Shown here piece after piece: positions 1-7,400 of a stretch of 18,161 bases of DNA. Numbering within the stretch: the stretch's first letter is position 1; each line of letters starts with the position of its first letter. Origin of the DNA: CAYLMM01 sp964384825 (GTDB lineage Bacteria > Krumholzibacteriota > Krumholzibacteriia > LZORAL124-64-63). A program made the translations under genes and the position numbers. Below the pieces are notes generated by a model, which saw only the letters and a program-made list of their open reading frames with translations, was not told the DNA's origin and did not search any database. Where the stretch lies: contig CAYLMM010000053.1 of NCBI GenBank assembly GCA_964384825.1, forward strand, positions 1 through 18,161, in the 5' to 3' direction.

Positions 1-29
1 TTTGTCGCGCTCGGGGGACTGGGAGCGGG

Positions 30-1412
30 TTACCTGATCGGCCGCGGCGGCGCCGCAGGTTCGGACTCGGGCTCGACCGCGGTGTCGACGGCGGGCTCGG
101 GATGGGCGACAGCGGATGCCGGCACCTCGAGGATCTGCTCCCCCCCGGCGGCAGCCGCCGCGCGGGCCAGGAACACCGGAGCCTCGGCGACGGTTTCCGA
201 TTCCGGCTCGACCGCCGCAGCGGCCGGACGTTCGGCTGCGGGTTCCGCCGTTGCGGCGGGCTCGGCGGCGGCGGGCTCAGCGGCGCCGGGCTCAGCGGCG
301 GTGCTCTCCACCGTCGCGGCCGGAGCGGTCGCATCCGCCGAATCCTCGGCGACGGCCCGGGCCGCGGACTCGGTCCGGGCACCGTGCTCGGCGACGGGTT
401 CGGCTTCGCGCGGCTGCGGAACCGAGCGTTCGATCCGCGGCCTGATCGAACGGGCCGAAGCGGGGAAACCGGTGGCGATGACCGTGACCTCCAAGGCATC
501 GCCCAGTTCATCGTCCAGACCGTATCCGAAGATGATGTGGGCGTCGTCGCCGGCGGCCTCCTGGATCAGCGACATGACCTCGTTGGTCTCCTGCAGGCCC
601 ACCTCGCCGCCGGTGATGTTCACCAGCACGCCGCGGGCGCCGCGGATGTCGATATCCTCGAGCAGCGGCGAATGGATGGCGGCCTCGGCTGCCTCGCGGG
701 ACCTGTCCTCGCCGGAAGCCTTGCCGGTGCCCATCAGGGCCACGCCCATGTCGCGCATCACCGAACGGACGTCGGCGAAGTCGAGGTTCACCACGTGCGG
801 CTTCATGATGATGTCGTAGATGCCGCGGGTGGCGCCGTAGAGCACGTTGTCCGCGAAGCGGAAGGCGTCGGCCATCGAGGTCGAGGCCGGCACGACCTCG
901 AGCAGGCGCTGGTTCGGGATGACGATCAGCGTATCGACCGCATCGCGCAGCTCCTCGAGACCGTTTTCGGCCTGGTCCATCCGGACCCGGCCCTCGAACT
1001 GGAAGGGCTTGGTGACCACGCCGACGGTCAGAGCGCCCATTTCACGGGCGATGCGCGCCACGACCGGCGCCGCGCCGGTGCCGGTGCCCCCGCCCATCCC
1101 GGCGGTCACGAACACCATATCGCTGCCGGCGAGCACGTCGCAGATGCGGGCCTCGTCCTCCTCGACAGCCTTGCGCCCCACGCGCGGATCGCCGCCGGAG
1201 CCGAGCCCCCGGGTCACCTGGTTGCCGATCTGGATGGTGTGGCCGGCCTTGTTGAGATTCAAGGCCTGCATGTCGGTGTTGATCGCGAGAAACTCGATCC
1301 CCGACAAACCGGCGTCGATCATGCGATTGACGGCGTTGCCCCCGGCGCCCCCGACGCCGGCGACCCTGATCCGGGCCAGCTCCTGCCGTTCTTCGACAAG
1401 CTCGAAAGCCAT
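30..1412 (-). CDS. ftsZ: Cell division protein FtsZ (tubulin-like GTPase)
   Basis: FtsZ polymerises with GTP into the cytoplasmic Z-ring that organises the divisome. The 460-residue product has the N-terminal GVGGAGGNAVNRM nucleotide-binding segment (about 19-31), the tubulin signature GGGTGTG at 107-113, and the T7 synergy loop NLDFADV at 209-215 with the Asp residues that complete the GTPase site of the neighbouring subunit. The globular part ends near residue 320. After it comes a 140-residue Ala/Pro/Glu tail, longer than the usual linker. A peptide resembling the FtsA-binding C-terminal motif (APVFLARAA, 411-419) lies about 40 residues before the end instead of at the end. The ATG at 1412 is chosen over an in-frame ATG at 1454 because GGAGGAG lies just upstream and the conserved core begins soon after. 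It is the last gene of the cluster, 144 bases from ftsA. Identification is very secure. Confidence 0.97.
   Translation of the reverse strand: MAFELVEERQELARIRVAGVGGAGGNAVNRMIDAGLSGIEFLAINTDMQALNLNKAGHTIQIGNQVTRGLGSGGDPRVGRKAVEEDEARICDVLAGSDMVFVTAGMGGGTGTGAAPVVARIAREMGALTVGVVTKPFQFEGRVRMDQAENGLEELRDAVDTLIVIPNQRLLEVVPASTSMADAFRFADNVLYGATRGIYDIIMKPHVVNLDFADVRSVMRDMGVALMGTGKASGEDRSREAAEAAIHSPLLEDIDIRGARGVLVNITGGEVGLQETNEVMSLIQEAAGDDAHIIFGYGLDDELGDALEVTVIATGFPASARSIRPRIERSVPQPREAEPVAEHGARTESAARAVAEDSADATAPAATVESTAAEPGAAEPAAAEPAATAEPAAERPAAAAVEPESETVAEAPVFLARAAAAAGGEQILEVPASAVAHPEPAVDTAVEPESEPAAPPRPIR
258..302 (-). repeat. Three 15-bp tandem repeats in the ftsZ tail
   Basis: On the plus strand three consecutive 15-base units begin GGGCTC(G/A)GCGGCG at 258, 273 and 288. 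Read on the minus strand they encode repeated Ala-Ala-Glu-Pro type units in the disordered tail of FtsZ (around residues 371-385). The flanking tail continues the same Ala/Glu/Pro composition. Such repeats can vary in copy number by slippage, which would change linker length without breaking the frame. Confidence 0.8.
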
Positions 1413-1481
1413 GACGATCCCCTCTCCTCCATGAGCCGGGTTGCCGCCACGCAAGCGGTGTAAACACTCGATACTGGCGCA

Positions 1482-1510
1482 ACTCTACACGTTCCGACCC
1501 GCATGGCCAA
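1482..1510 (-). promoter_or_regulatory. Possible sigma-70-type promoter for ftsZ
   Basis: In the 144-base ftsA-ftsZ gap the minus strand reads TTGGCC (1505-1510), a 17-base spacer, then TAGAGT (1482-1487). Each element matches the housekeeping consensus at 4 of 6 positions. It would start transcription about 60 bases before the ftsZ ATG. This gap is large compared with the rest of the cluster, which fits a separate ftsZ promoter, but the match is modest. The gap also holds a run of seven Ts on the plus strand (As on the transcribed strand), which cannot act as a terminator for ftsA. Confidence 0.35.
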
Positions 1511-1556
1511 AGCGTTTTTTTCACATTTCCGCAGGCGGCCTTCCGCGGGAGCGTTC

Positions 1557-2765
1557 TCAGCCCTTCCAGCCGAAAAGCCTCTTCAGCAGCGATCGCGGGC
1601 GTTGGGCGGGTTCGGGCTCGGCGGAGGCCTCCTCGCGGCGCAGGACCCAGGCCAGCAGCCCCAGCGTCGAGGCCCATTGGCCGTCGTCCAGCGCGGCCAG
1701 TCCCGTGACGTCCTCGGGCACGCAACGGCGCCGGGCGGGCAGTCCGAAAACCTGTTCGCAGAGCTTGTCGGTGCCGCGGCAGGCCGATCCGCCGCCGGTC
1801 AGCACCACGCCCGACCGCAGGGCCGCGGGCTGGAAAGCCTCGCCGATATCCTGCTGGACGAGCGTGAAGATCTCTTCGAGCCGCGGTTCGAGGATGGCGG
1901 CGATCAGCCCCGGTGTCGGCCTGGGGTCGGCCTCCTCGAAGAGGACCCCGGGATCGACGGCCTCGGCCATCTCGCGCAGCACCAGTCCCTGGTCGTGCTT
2001 GATCTGCTCGGCCTCGCCGAGGCCGACGCGCAGGCCGTGCGCCAGATCGCTGGTCAGATGGCTGCCGCCCCAGGGCACCATCCCGCAGCCGGCGATGCGC
2101 CCGCCCCGGTAGCTGGCCCAGGAGGTGGCTTCGCCGCCGACATCGATCAGCAGGACGCCCTGCTCCTTCTCCTCGGCGGTCAGCAGGGCGGACGAAACCG
2201 CCAGCACGTCGATATCCCAGCCCGCGGCCTCGTAGCCGGCCATGTTCACGGCCCGCTCGATGTTGCGCAGCACGGTGCGCGATCCGGTCACCAGATGGGC
2301 CTCGACCTCGAGCCGGCTGCCGATCCTCCCGCGGGGATCGACGATGCCGCGGACCCGGTCGACGCTGTAGGCCACCGGCTGGGCCACCAGGATCGAATGG
2401 TCGAAGGGGATGGCGATGCTGCGGGCCTTCTCCAGGGCCGCGTTCATGTCGTCGTCGGTGATCTCGCGCGGACCCGGCCCGATCTGATGCTGGCAGCGGG
2501 CCCACAGCGAACGCATGTGCGAACCCGAGAGATTGTAGAAGAAGCCCGAGATGTCGACGTCGGCGATCGCCTCGGCGGCCTTGACCGACTTTGCGATCGC
2601 CCGGCTCCCGGAACGCAGGTCGACGAAATCGCCGTCCTGGAAACCGGCCGCCGGGGATGTGCCCACGCCGAGAACCTTCAAACCGTCGGGGCCGGTCTCG
2701 GCCACGAGGGTCCGGAATACGGTGGTGCCGAAATCGCAGGCCACGATCAGATCGCTGGGCGCCAT
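1557..2765 (-). CDS. ftsA: Cell division protein FtsA (actin-like membrane anchor of FtsZ)
   Basis: FtsA tethers FtsZ filaments to the inner membrane and recruits later divisome proteins. The 402-residue product has the actin/Hsp70 ATPase elements: phosphate-1 CDFGTT (10-15), phosphate-2 LLIDVGGEATS (205-215), and the adenosine motif VVLTGGGSACRG (320-331). The SHS2/1C region lies between about 85 and 165. The C-terminus carries a short basic amphipathic stretch, SLLKRLFGW (392-400), the expected membrane-targeting sequence, after a Pro/Glu linker. The ATG is preceded by GGGAGGAGAAC, a strong ribosome site. It lies 10 bases after ftsQ and is followed by a longer gap to ftsZ. Length and motif order fit the family and nothing appears missing. 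Confidence 0.95.
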   Translation of the reverse strand: MAPSDLIVACDFGTTVFRTLVAETGPDGLKVLGVGTSPAAGFQDGDFVDLRSGSRAIAKSVKAAEAIADVDISGFFYNLSGSHMRSLWARCQHQIGPGPREITDDDMNAALEKARSIAIPFDHSILVAQPVAYSVDRVRGIVDPRGRIGSRLEVEAHLVTGSRTVLRNIERAVNMAGYEAAGWDIDVLAVSSALLTAEEKEQGVLLIDVGGEATSWASYRGGRIAGCGMVPWGGSHLTSDLAHGLRVGLGEAEQIKHDQGLVLREMAEAVDPGVLFEEADPRPTPGLIAAILEPRLEEIFTLVQQDIGEAFQPAALRSGVVLTGGGSACRGTDKLCEQVFGLPARRRCVPEDVTGLAALDDGQWASTLGLLAWVLRREEASAEPEPAQRPRSLLKRLFGWKG

Positions 2766-2775
2766 GTTCTCCTCC

Positions 2776-3564
2776 CTACGCCGCGCCGTCGCGGACGCAG
2801 ACCGTTCCGTCGAATCGCAGATCCACCACGCGGCCGTCCCCCACCCGGTCGGAGACCGCCAGATACCGCCGCAGCCGCCGCCCGAAGGAATCGCGACCCA
2901 GGATCAGCCTGCCGCGTTCCTGCTGCAGGACCAGCTGCAGGCCTTCGTCGTCGAGCAGCAGGAAATCCACCGGGCAGATGGTTTCCAGCCCCGTCTCGGC
3001 GACCGCCGCGATCAACGCGATCAGGCGGCCGGCCGTCTCGGAATCGAAATCTCCCCCGTCGCGGCGATCGACCAGGACCGGCAGGTCGGGCGCCGGCATC
3101 CCCGCGGGCAACCGGAGCGCTTCACCGTTCTCGATCATGACCCGCGGCTCGCCGTCGCGCGACGGCAGCACGAGCACCGGACGCCATTCCACGAAGCTCA
3201 CCTTCAGCGCGCCGGGCAGGCGCCGGGCCGCCGAAGCCGAGCGCACCCACGGCAGCTGCTCGAGCCTGTCCTCCAGCCCACCGATGTCGGTCCGCCAGAT
3301 GTTGCCGCCGATCACCGTCCGCATCGCGCCTTCCAGCGCGGCGCGATCGGTGAAACGGTAGGGCCCGGTGCGCACTTCCGAAAGGCTGAAAAACGGCGCG
3401 GTCAGCATCCAGAAAACGGTCCAGCCGACCGCGGCCGCGATCGCCGTCGCGGCCGACCAGCGCAGCACGGCCCGCCACCGCGAAACCGGTGGCCGGCGGC
3501 GGGAAGCCAGGGAGCGGCCGGATGCCGCGCCCCGTCCGGTGAAGATGCGCGCCTGCGGGCTCAT
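2776..3564 (-). CDS. ftsQ: Divisome protein FtsQ (POTRA domain)
   Basis: FtsQ is a bitopic membrane protein linking early and late divisome proteins through FtsL/FtsB-type partners. The 262-residue product has a basic cytoplasmic N-terminus (1-32), one membrane helix at about 33-55, and a periplasmic POTRA-like segment at about 60-130 that includes LPWVRSASAARRLPGALKVSF and the typical E-W-RPV ending. The FtsQ beta domain follows to the C-terminus. Sequence conservation is low, as usual for FtsQ, so identity rests on topology, the POTRA pattern and its place between murC and ftsA. The ATG overlaps the murC stop as ATGA, with GGAAAGGA upstream. No murB or ddl gene lies between murC and ftsQ. 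Confidence 0.92.
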   Translation of the reverse strand: MSPQARIFTGRGAASGRSLASRRRPPVSRWRAVLRWSAATAIAAAVGWTVFWMLTAPFFSLSEVRTGPYRFTDRAALEGAMRTVIGGNIWRTDIGGLEDRLEQLPWVRSASAARRLPGALKVSFVEWRPVLVLPSRDGEPRVMIENGEALRLPAGMPAPDLPVLVDRRDGGDFDSETAGRLIALIAAVAETGLETICPVDFLLLDDEGLQLVLQQERGRLILGRDSFGRRLRRYLAVSDRVGDGRVVDLRFDGTVCVRDGAA

Positions 3565-4925
3565 GCGTCCTTTCCGTCGTCCAGATGCTCGCAGAGGGTC
3601 CCGACCATCCGGCCGATGTCGCCGGCGCCGGTGGTCAGCAGCAGATCGCCGGGCTCGACCACGGCGTCGAGCCATCCCGGCGCGTCCCGCGGATCGTCGA
3701 GCATGGTCACGTTCTCGAGTCCCTTGGCGGCCATCGCGGCGGCGATCAGGCCGCTGTCCACGCCCTCGCGGGGAGTCTCGCCGGCCGGATAGACCGGCAG
3801 CAGCGCCACCGCGTCGGCCACCGCCAGCGTGTCGGCGAATTCCTGCGCGAAGCGTTCGGTGCGGCTGTAACGATGCGGCTGGAAGAGCACCGCGACGCGC
3901 CGTCCGCTCTCGCGGGCCACCTGCAGGGTGGCGGCGATCTCGGTCGGATGGTGCCCGTAGTCGTCGACCACCATGACGCCCCCGTGCTCGCCGTGGACCT
4001 CGTAGCGGCGGCCCACCCCGCGGAAATCGGCCAGGGCCGCGGCCGCCGGATCGAAGGGCACGCCGAGTTCGATCCCCACCGCGATCGCCGCCAGGGCGTT
4101 CAGCAGGTTGTGGCGGCCGGGGATGCCGACCGAGAGACGGCCCGCGTCCTCGCCGGCCAGCAGCACCGAGACGCCGTCGTCGTCCGGCAAGGCCCGCACG
4201 TCGGCGTCCTCGCCGAAGCCGTAGGTGATGATCTTGCGCTCGATCCGCGGGATCAGCGCGCGGACCTCGGGATCGTCCACGCAGAGCACGCACGCGCCGT
4301 AGAAGGGCACCCGGCCCAGGAAGGCGGCGAAGGCGTCGCGCACCGCATCCATGTCGGGATAGAAGTCGACGTGCTCGTGGTCGATGTTGGTGACCACCGC
4401 GATCGTCGGGGCCAGCCGCAGGAATGTGCCGTCGCTCTCGTCGGCTTCGGCCACCATGTACTCGCCGCGGCCCAGAATGGCGTTGGCGCCGGTGGCCAGG
4501 GCCCGCCCGCCGACCAGGACGGTCGGATCGAGCCCGCCGGCGGCCAGCACCGCGGCGGTCAGCGAGGTCGTGGTGGTCTTGCCGTGGGATCCGGCCACCG
4601 CCACGCCGTATTTCAGGCGCATCAGCTCGGCCAGCATGTCGGCGCGCCGCACCACCGGGATCCCGCGGGCGCGGGCGGCCCGGATCTCGGGATTCGCCCC
4701 GGTGACCGCGGACGAATAGACGACCACGTCGGCGCCGTCGATCTGCTCCTGCGAATGCCCGATGCCGACGACGGCCCCGAGCCTGGCCAGCCGCTCGGTC
4801 GCCGCCGAGGCGTGCAGATCCGAACCGCTGACCTGGAAGCCGAGGTTCAGCAGGATCTCGGCGATGCCGCTCATGCCGATGCCGCCGATCGCGACGAGAT
4901 GGACGTGTCTGGTATTGCGGAACAT
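3561..4925 (-). CDS. murC: UDP-N-acetylmuramate--L-alanine ligase MurC
   Basis: MurC adds L-alanine to UDP-MurNAc with ATP in the cytoplasm, the first step of stem peptide synthesis. The 454-residue product has the N-terminal Rossmann motif GGIGMSG (14-20) for the UDP-sugar, the ATP loop AGSHGKTTTTS (111-121), the EADESDGTF segment (160-168), NIDHEHVDFY (180-189), RHNLLNALAA (271-280), and the C-terminal-domain motif DDYGHHPTEI (321-330) that is diagnostic for MurC among Mur ligases. The ATG shares one base with the murG stop (TGATG), and the stop overlaps the ftsQ start, so translational coupling is likely on both sides. Length and motifs are normal. Confidence 0.97.
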   Translation of the reverse strand: MFRNTRHVHLVAIGGIGMSGIAEILLNLGFQVSGSDLHASAATERLARLGAVVGIGHSQEQIDGADVVVYSSAVTGANPEIRAARARGIPVVRRADMLAELMRLKYGVAVAGSHGKTTTTSLTAAVLAAGGLDPTVLVGGRALATGANAILGRGEYMVAEADESDGTFLRLAPTIAVVTNIDHEHVDFYPDMDAVRDAFAAFLGRVPFYGACVLCVDDPEVRALIPRIERKIITYGFGEDADVRALPDDDGVSVLLAGEDAGRLSVGIPGRHNLLNALAAIAVGIELGVPFDPAAAALADFRGVGRRYEVHGEHGGVMVVDDYGHHPTEIAATLQVARESGRRVAVLFQPHRYSRTERFAQEFADTLAVADAVALLPVYPAGETPREGVDSGLIAAAMAAKGLENVTMLDDPRDAPGWLDAVVEPGDLLLTTGAGDIGRMVGTLCEHLDDGKDA

Positions 4926-6100
4926 CAGAGGGGCTCGCTTTCCGGGTTCGGCTTCAGGCGTCCGGTCAGACGCATCAGGTCGGTGGCGATCTCCATGGCC
5001 GCGCCGGGACGGGCGCGGCGCGCGCAGGCCTCCCCCATCTCGTCCATCCGTCGCGGGTCGCCGGCCAGTTCGGCCACCGCGGCCGCCAGGGCCGGACCGT
5101 CGCAGTCGCGATCCTCGATCACGATCGCCGCGCCGTCGGCCTCGAAGTCGCGGGCGTTGCGCAACTGGTGATCGTCGGTCGCGTGCGGGAAGGGGACCAG
5201 GATCGCCGGGCGCCCCACGGCCGCCAGTTCCGCCAACGTCATCGCGCCCGCGCGGCAGATCACCAGATCCGCCCGGCGCAGCGCGTCCGGCATGTCCAGG
5301 ATGTAGCTCTCGACCGTGACCTGGTCGGTGGGCCAGCCCATGTAGGCCTCCGCGACCGCGTCCAGATCCTTCGGACCGGTCTGCAGCCTCAATTCGATGG
5401 TTTCGCGGCCGGACCAGAGGCCGGCGGCCTCGCGGACGGCCTCGTTCAGGGTGTGGGCCCCGCTGCTGCCGCCGAAGACGAGGATCTTCAAGAAGCGGCC
5501 GTCTCCGGAAATCGACACGTAGTCTTCGCCGGGATCGAGCTCCCGGTCGCGGAACTCGGCCCGGACCGGATTGCCGGTGACCACGCAGCGGCGGCCCGCG
5601 AAATGCGCGGCGGCCTCGCCGAAGCCCAGATAGATGCGCTGGGCCCAACGCGAGAGCAGCTTGTTCGCGGCGCCGGGGACGGCGTTCTGCTCCTGCAGGG
5701 CCGTGGGGATCCGCAGCAGGCGCGCGGCGGCCATCACCGGGGCGGCGGCGTAGCCGCCGGTGCCCAGGACCACGTCGGGCCGCAGCCGCATCAGCAGCGC
5801 CACGCCCTTGACCAGTCCCGCCGCGAAATTGCCCAGGAACCGCAGCCGCGCTCCGGCCCCCATCCCCCGGAAACCGGATGCCGGCAGGGTGAACAGGGGA
5901 TAGCCGGCCCGCGGCACGAGCGCCGCCTCGAGACCGCGCTTCGTGCCGGCGAACCACACGGTCGTGCGGGGATCCAGGGTCTGCAGGGCCGCGGCCACCG
6001 CCAATCCCGGATACACGTGCCCGCCGGTGCCGCCGCCGGTGATCATCACCTTCAGCGGTTCGCTCGATTCCGGAGCCGCGGACTCGGCGCGGTCGTTCAC
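4925..6100 (-). CDS. murG: Lipid II synthase MurG (UDP-GlcNAc transferase)
   Basis: MurG moves GlcNAc from UDP-GlcNAc onto lipid I at the inner face of the membrane, giving lipid II. The product has 391 residues from a GTG start. It has the first glycine-rich loop TGGGTGGHVYPG (21-32), EQNAVPGAANK (137-147), the second glycine loop FGGSSGAHTLNEAV (209-222), CRAGAMTLAELA (282-293) and PHATDDHQLRNA (305-316), all expected GT28/MurG elements. The GTG overlaps the ftsW stop as GTGA, with GGGAGG upstream; an ATG start would lose the first glycine loop. About 15 extra, probably unstructured residues precede the core. Its position between ftsW and murC is the classic order. Confidence 0.96.
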   Translation of the reverse strand: MNDRAESAAPESSEPLKVMITGGGTGGHVYPGLAVAAALQTLDPRTTVWFAGTKRGLEAALVPRAGYPLFTLPASGFRGMGAGARLRFLGNFAAGLVKGVALLMRLRPDVVLGTGGYAAAPVMAAARLLRIPTALQEQNAVPGAANKLLSRWAQRIYLGFGEAAAHFAGRRCVVTGNPVRAEFRDRELDPGEDYVSISGDGRFLKILVFGGSSGAHTLNEAVREAAGLWSGRETIELRLQTGPKDLDAVAEAYMGWPTDQVTVESYILDMPDALRRADLVICRAGAMTLAELAAVGRPAILVPFPHATDDHQLRNARDFEADGAAIVIEDRDCDGPALAAAVAELAGDPRRMDEMGEACARRARPGAAMEIATDLMRLTGRLKPNPESEPL

Positions 6101-7400
6101 GTCCAGGATCCTCCCGGTTTCAGGGACCGGCTGTTGCGGATGCGGTTGCGGCGTCCCTGGCGATCGATGTTCATCAGGACGCCCACCGCCGCCAGATTGG
6201 TCACCAGGGCCGAGCCGCCGTAGCTGACGAAGGGCAGCGGCAGCCCCATCACCGGCATCAGGCCGGTGACCATCGCGATGTTGATCACGGCGTAGGTCGC
6301 GATCAGGATCGTCAGGCCCGCCGCGGTCAGCCGGCCGAAACGGTCGCCGGCCCGCGCGGCGATGCGGAATCCCCGCAGGGCGAAGATGGAGAACAATACC
6401 AGGGTGGCGGCCCCCCCGACCAGCCCGAGTTCCTCGCCCAGCACCGAGAAGATGAAGTCGGTATGCGATTCGGGCAAGAACCAGAACCGTTGATGNNNNN
6501 NNNNNAGTGCACTGTTTGATAAAATCTCTTTCTGAAAGCATTTTATGAGCTGTTTTTGTTCCAAATTCCTGCATGATTTTCTCCTGTTTACAAGAACCAG
6601 AACCGTTGATGGCTGGCGCCGAACCCGAAACCGTGCCAGCCGCCCGCGCCGATCCCGATCAGCGACTGCTCGACGTGGTAGCTGTAGGCGCCGTGGGCCA
6701 GGCCCGACCACCAGGCGGCCAGACGGTCGTGGATCTTGTCGATGAAGAAGAACCCGACCGTTCCGGCCGCCGCGCCGCCGACCGCCGCGGTCGCGACCCA
6801 GCGCAACGGCAGGCCGGCCAGGAACAGCATCGAAGCGGTGATCACAAGCATCACGAAAGCGTTGCCGTAGTTCGGCTGCAGAACCAGCAGGACCGCCGCG
6901 GTCAGCGGCAGGGCGATCGTCCAGGCCAGCCGGCCGGGGCGCTGCGCCAGGCGCTGGAAGCCCTCGCCGCAGCGGTCGGCCAGGAAGAAGACCAGGGCGA
7001 TCTTCATGATCTCGACCGGCTGCACCGGCAGGAACGGCAGGCTGATCCAGCGCCGGCAGTCGGCGCGCTCGTCGACCAGGCCGCTGCGGGCCAGCAGGAC
7101 GGTGACCGCGACCAGCCCCAGCCCCACGCCCAGCAAACCCCAGTTGACCCAGCGGCGGCTCAGCACGCGGTAGTCGATGTTCGCCAGCGCCACCATCGCG
7201 CCGAGGCCCAGGCCGAAACGCAGCAGGTGCTTGATCAGGTAGTAGGCGTGGCCGTAGTCGTTGCTCAGCGCCTCGGGACGGAAGCTGCCGGCGTTGAAGA
7301 CCATCACCACGCCCAGCAGGCAGAGCACCACGACCGAGGCCAGCAGCCAGCCGTCCATCTCCTCCATCCAGGCGGCGGCGGCGCGCAGGTTGCGGATCAT
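6097..7400 (-). CDS. ftsW: Septal peptidoglycan glycosyltransferase FtsW (SEDS), interrupted in the assembly
   Basis: FtsW is the polytopic SEDS polymerase that links lipid II into septal glycan with FtsI. The 5' part (6591-7400, 270 codons) runs from the ATG overlapping the murD stop (ATGA) through several membrane helices, RRWI...QPVE (117-130) and the GIGAGGWHGFGFGASHQ segment. It then meets an in-frame TAA at 6588-6590. The 3' part (6097-6495) is in another frame and carries PESHTDFIF, GEELGLVGG and LPLPFVSYGGSALV. A 21-bp repeat (6475-6495 and 6591-6611) occurs on both sides of the break. Joining codon 270 (base 6591) directly to base 6474 gives a continuous 395-residue FtsW with every conserved block. 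I therefore treat the gene as intact in the organism and broken only in this assembly. Odd residues: QPNYGN at 175-180 where QPD-G is usual, and QPVE instead of QPSE. Confidence 0.88.
6496..6505. other. Assembly gap (10 Ns)
   Basis: Ten undetermined bases join two contigs inside ftsW. The left contig ends exactly with the 21-bp sequence that recurs at 6591-6611, so the two contig ends overlap in sequence. The true gap size may therefore be zero or negative. Confidence 0.97.
6506..6590 (-). other. 85-bp AT-rich foreign-looking segment with the start of an unrelated reading frame
   Basis: This stretch has 28 G or C in 85 bases, against about 70% around it. On the minus strand it holds AGGAG (6581-6585), a 6-base spacer and an ATG at 6574 opening a frame of 23 residues (MQEFGTKTAHKMLSERDFIK, then QCT) that runs into the Ns. 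Codon use is AT-rich and unlike every neighbour. It also contains an imperfect inverted repeat (ATAAAAT 6519-6525 with ATTTTAT 6540-6546, and CTTTC with GAAAG inside). I do not recognise the protein start. It is most likely the end of a contig from a low-GC organism joined by mistake, less likely the edge of an inserted element. Confidence 0.75.

Larger units (their letters stand above)
6475..6611. repeat. 21-bp direct repeat flanking the ftsW break
   Basis: Identical 21-base copies lie at 6475-6495 and 6591-6611, both beginning CAAGAACCAG on the plus strand and encoding HQRFWFL of FtsW on the minus strand. The first copy abuts the N gap and the second abuts the AT-rich insert. The copies start 116 bases apart as assembled, which shifts the reading frame. 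Collapsing them to one copy repairs ftsW. Two explanations fit: overlapping contig ends, which I favour, or a target duplication around an inserted element. Confidence 0.9.

Noticed and set aside
102..1463. Long open frame on the plus strand opposite ftsZ, and similar long plus-strand frames at 1503-3140, 3585-5171, 7478-9892 and 12946-14784
   Set aside because: They lie antisense to genes with clear conserved motifs. Their Arg/Gly/Pro/His-rich, low-complexity products are typical antisense artefacts of GC-rich DNA, and no known domain can be read in them.
1501..1556. Terminator after ftsA
   Set aside because: The plus strand has seven Ts, but on the transcribed strand these are As, and no clean stem precedes a T run in the direction of transcription.
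6475..6611. Insertion sequence or attachment-site pair in ftsW
   Set aside because: No transposase or integrase sequence is visible, the gene is normally essential, and the first repeat copy ends exactly at the contig end. An assembly misjoin is simpler, though not proven.
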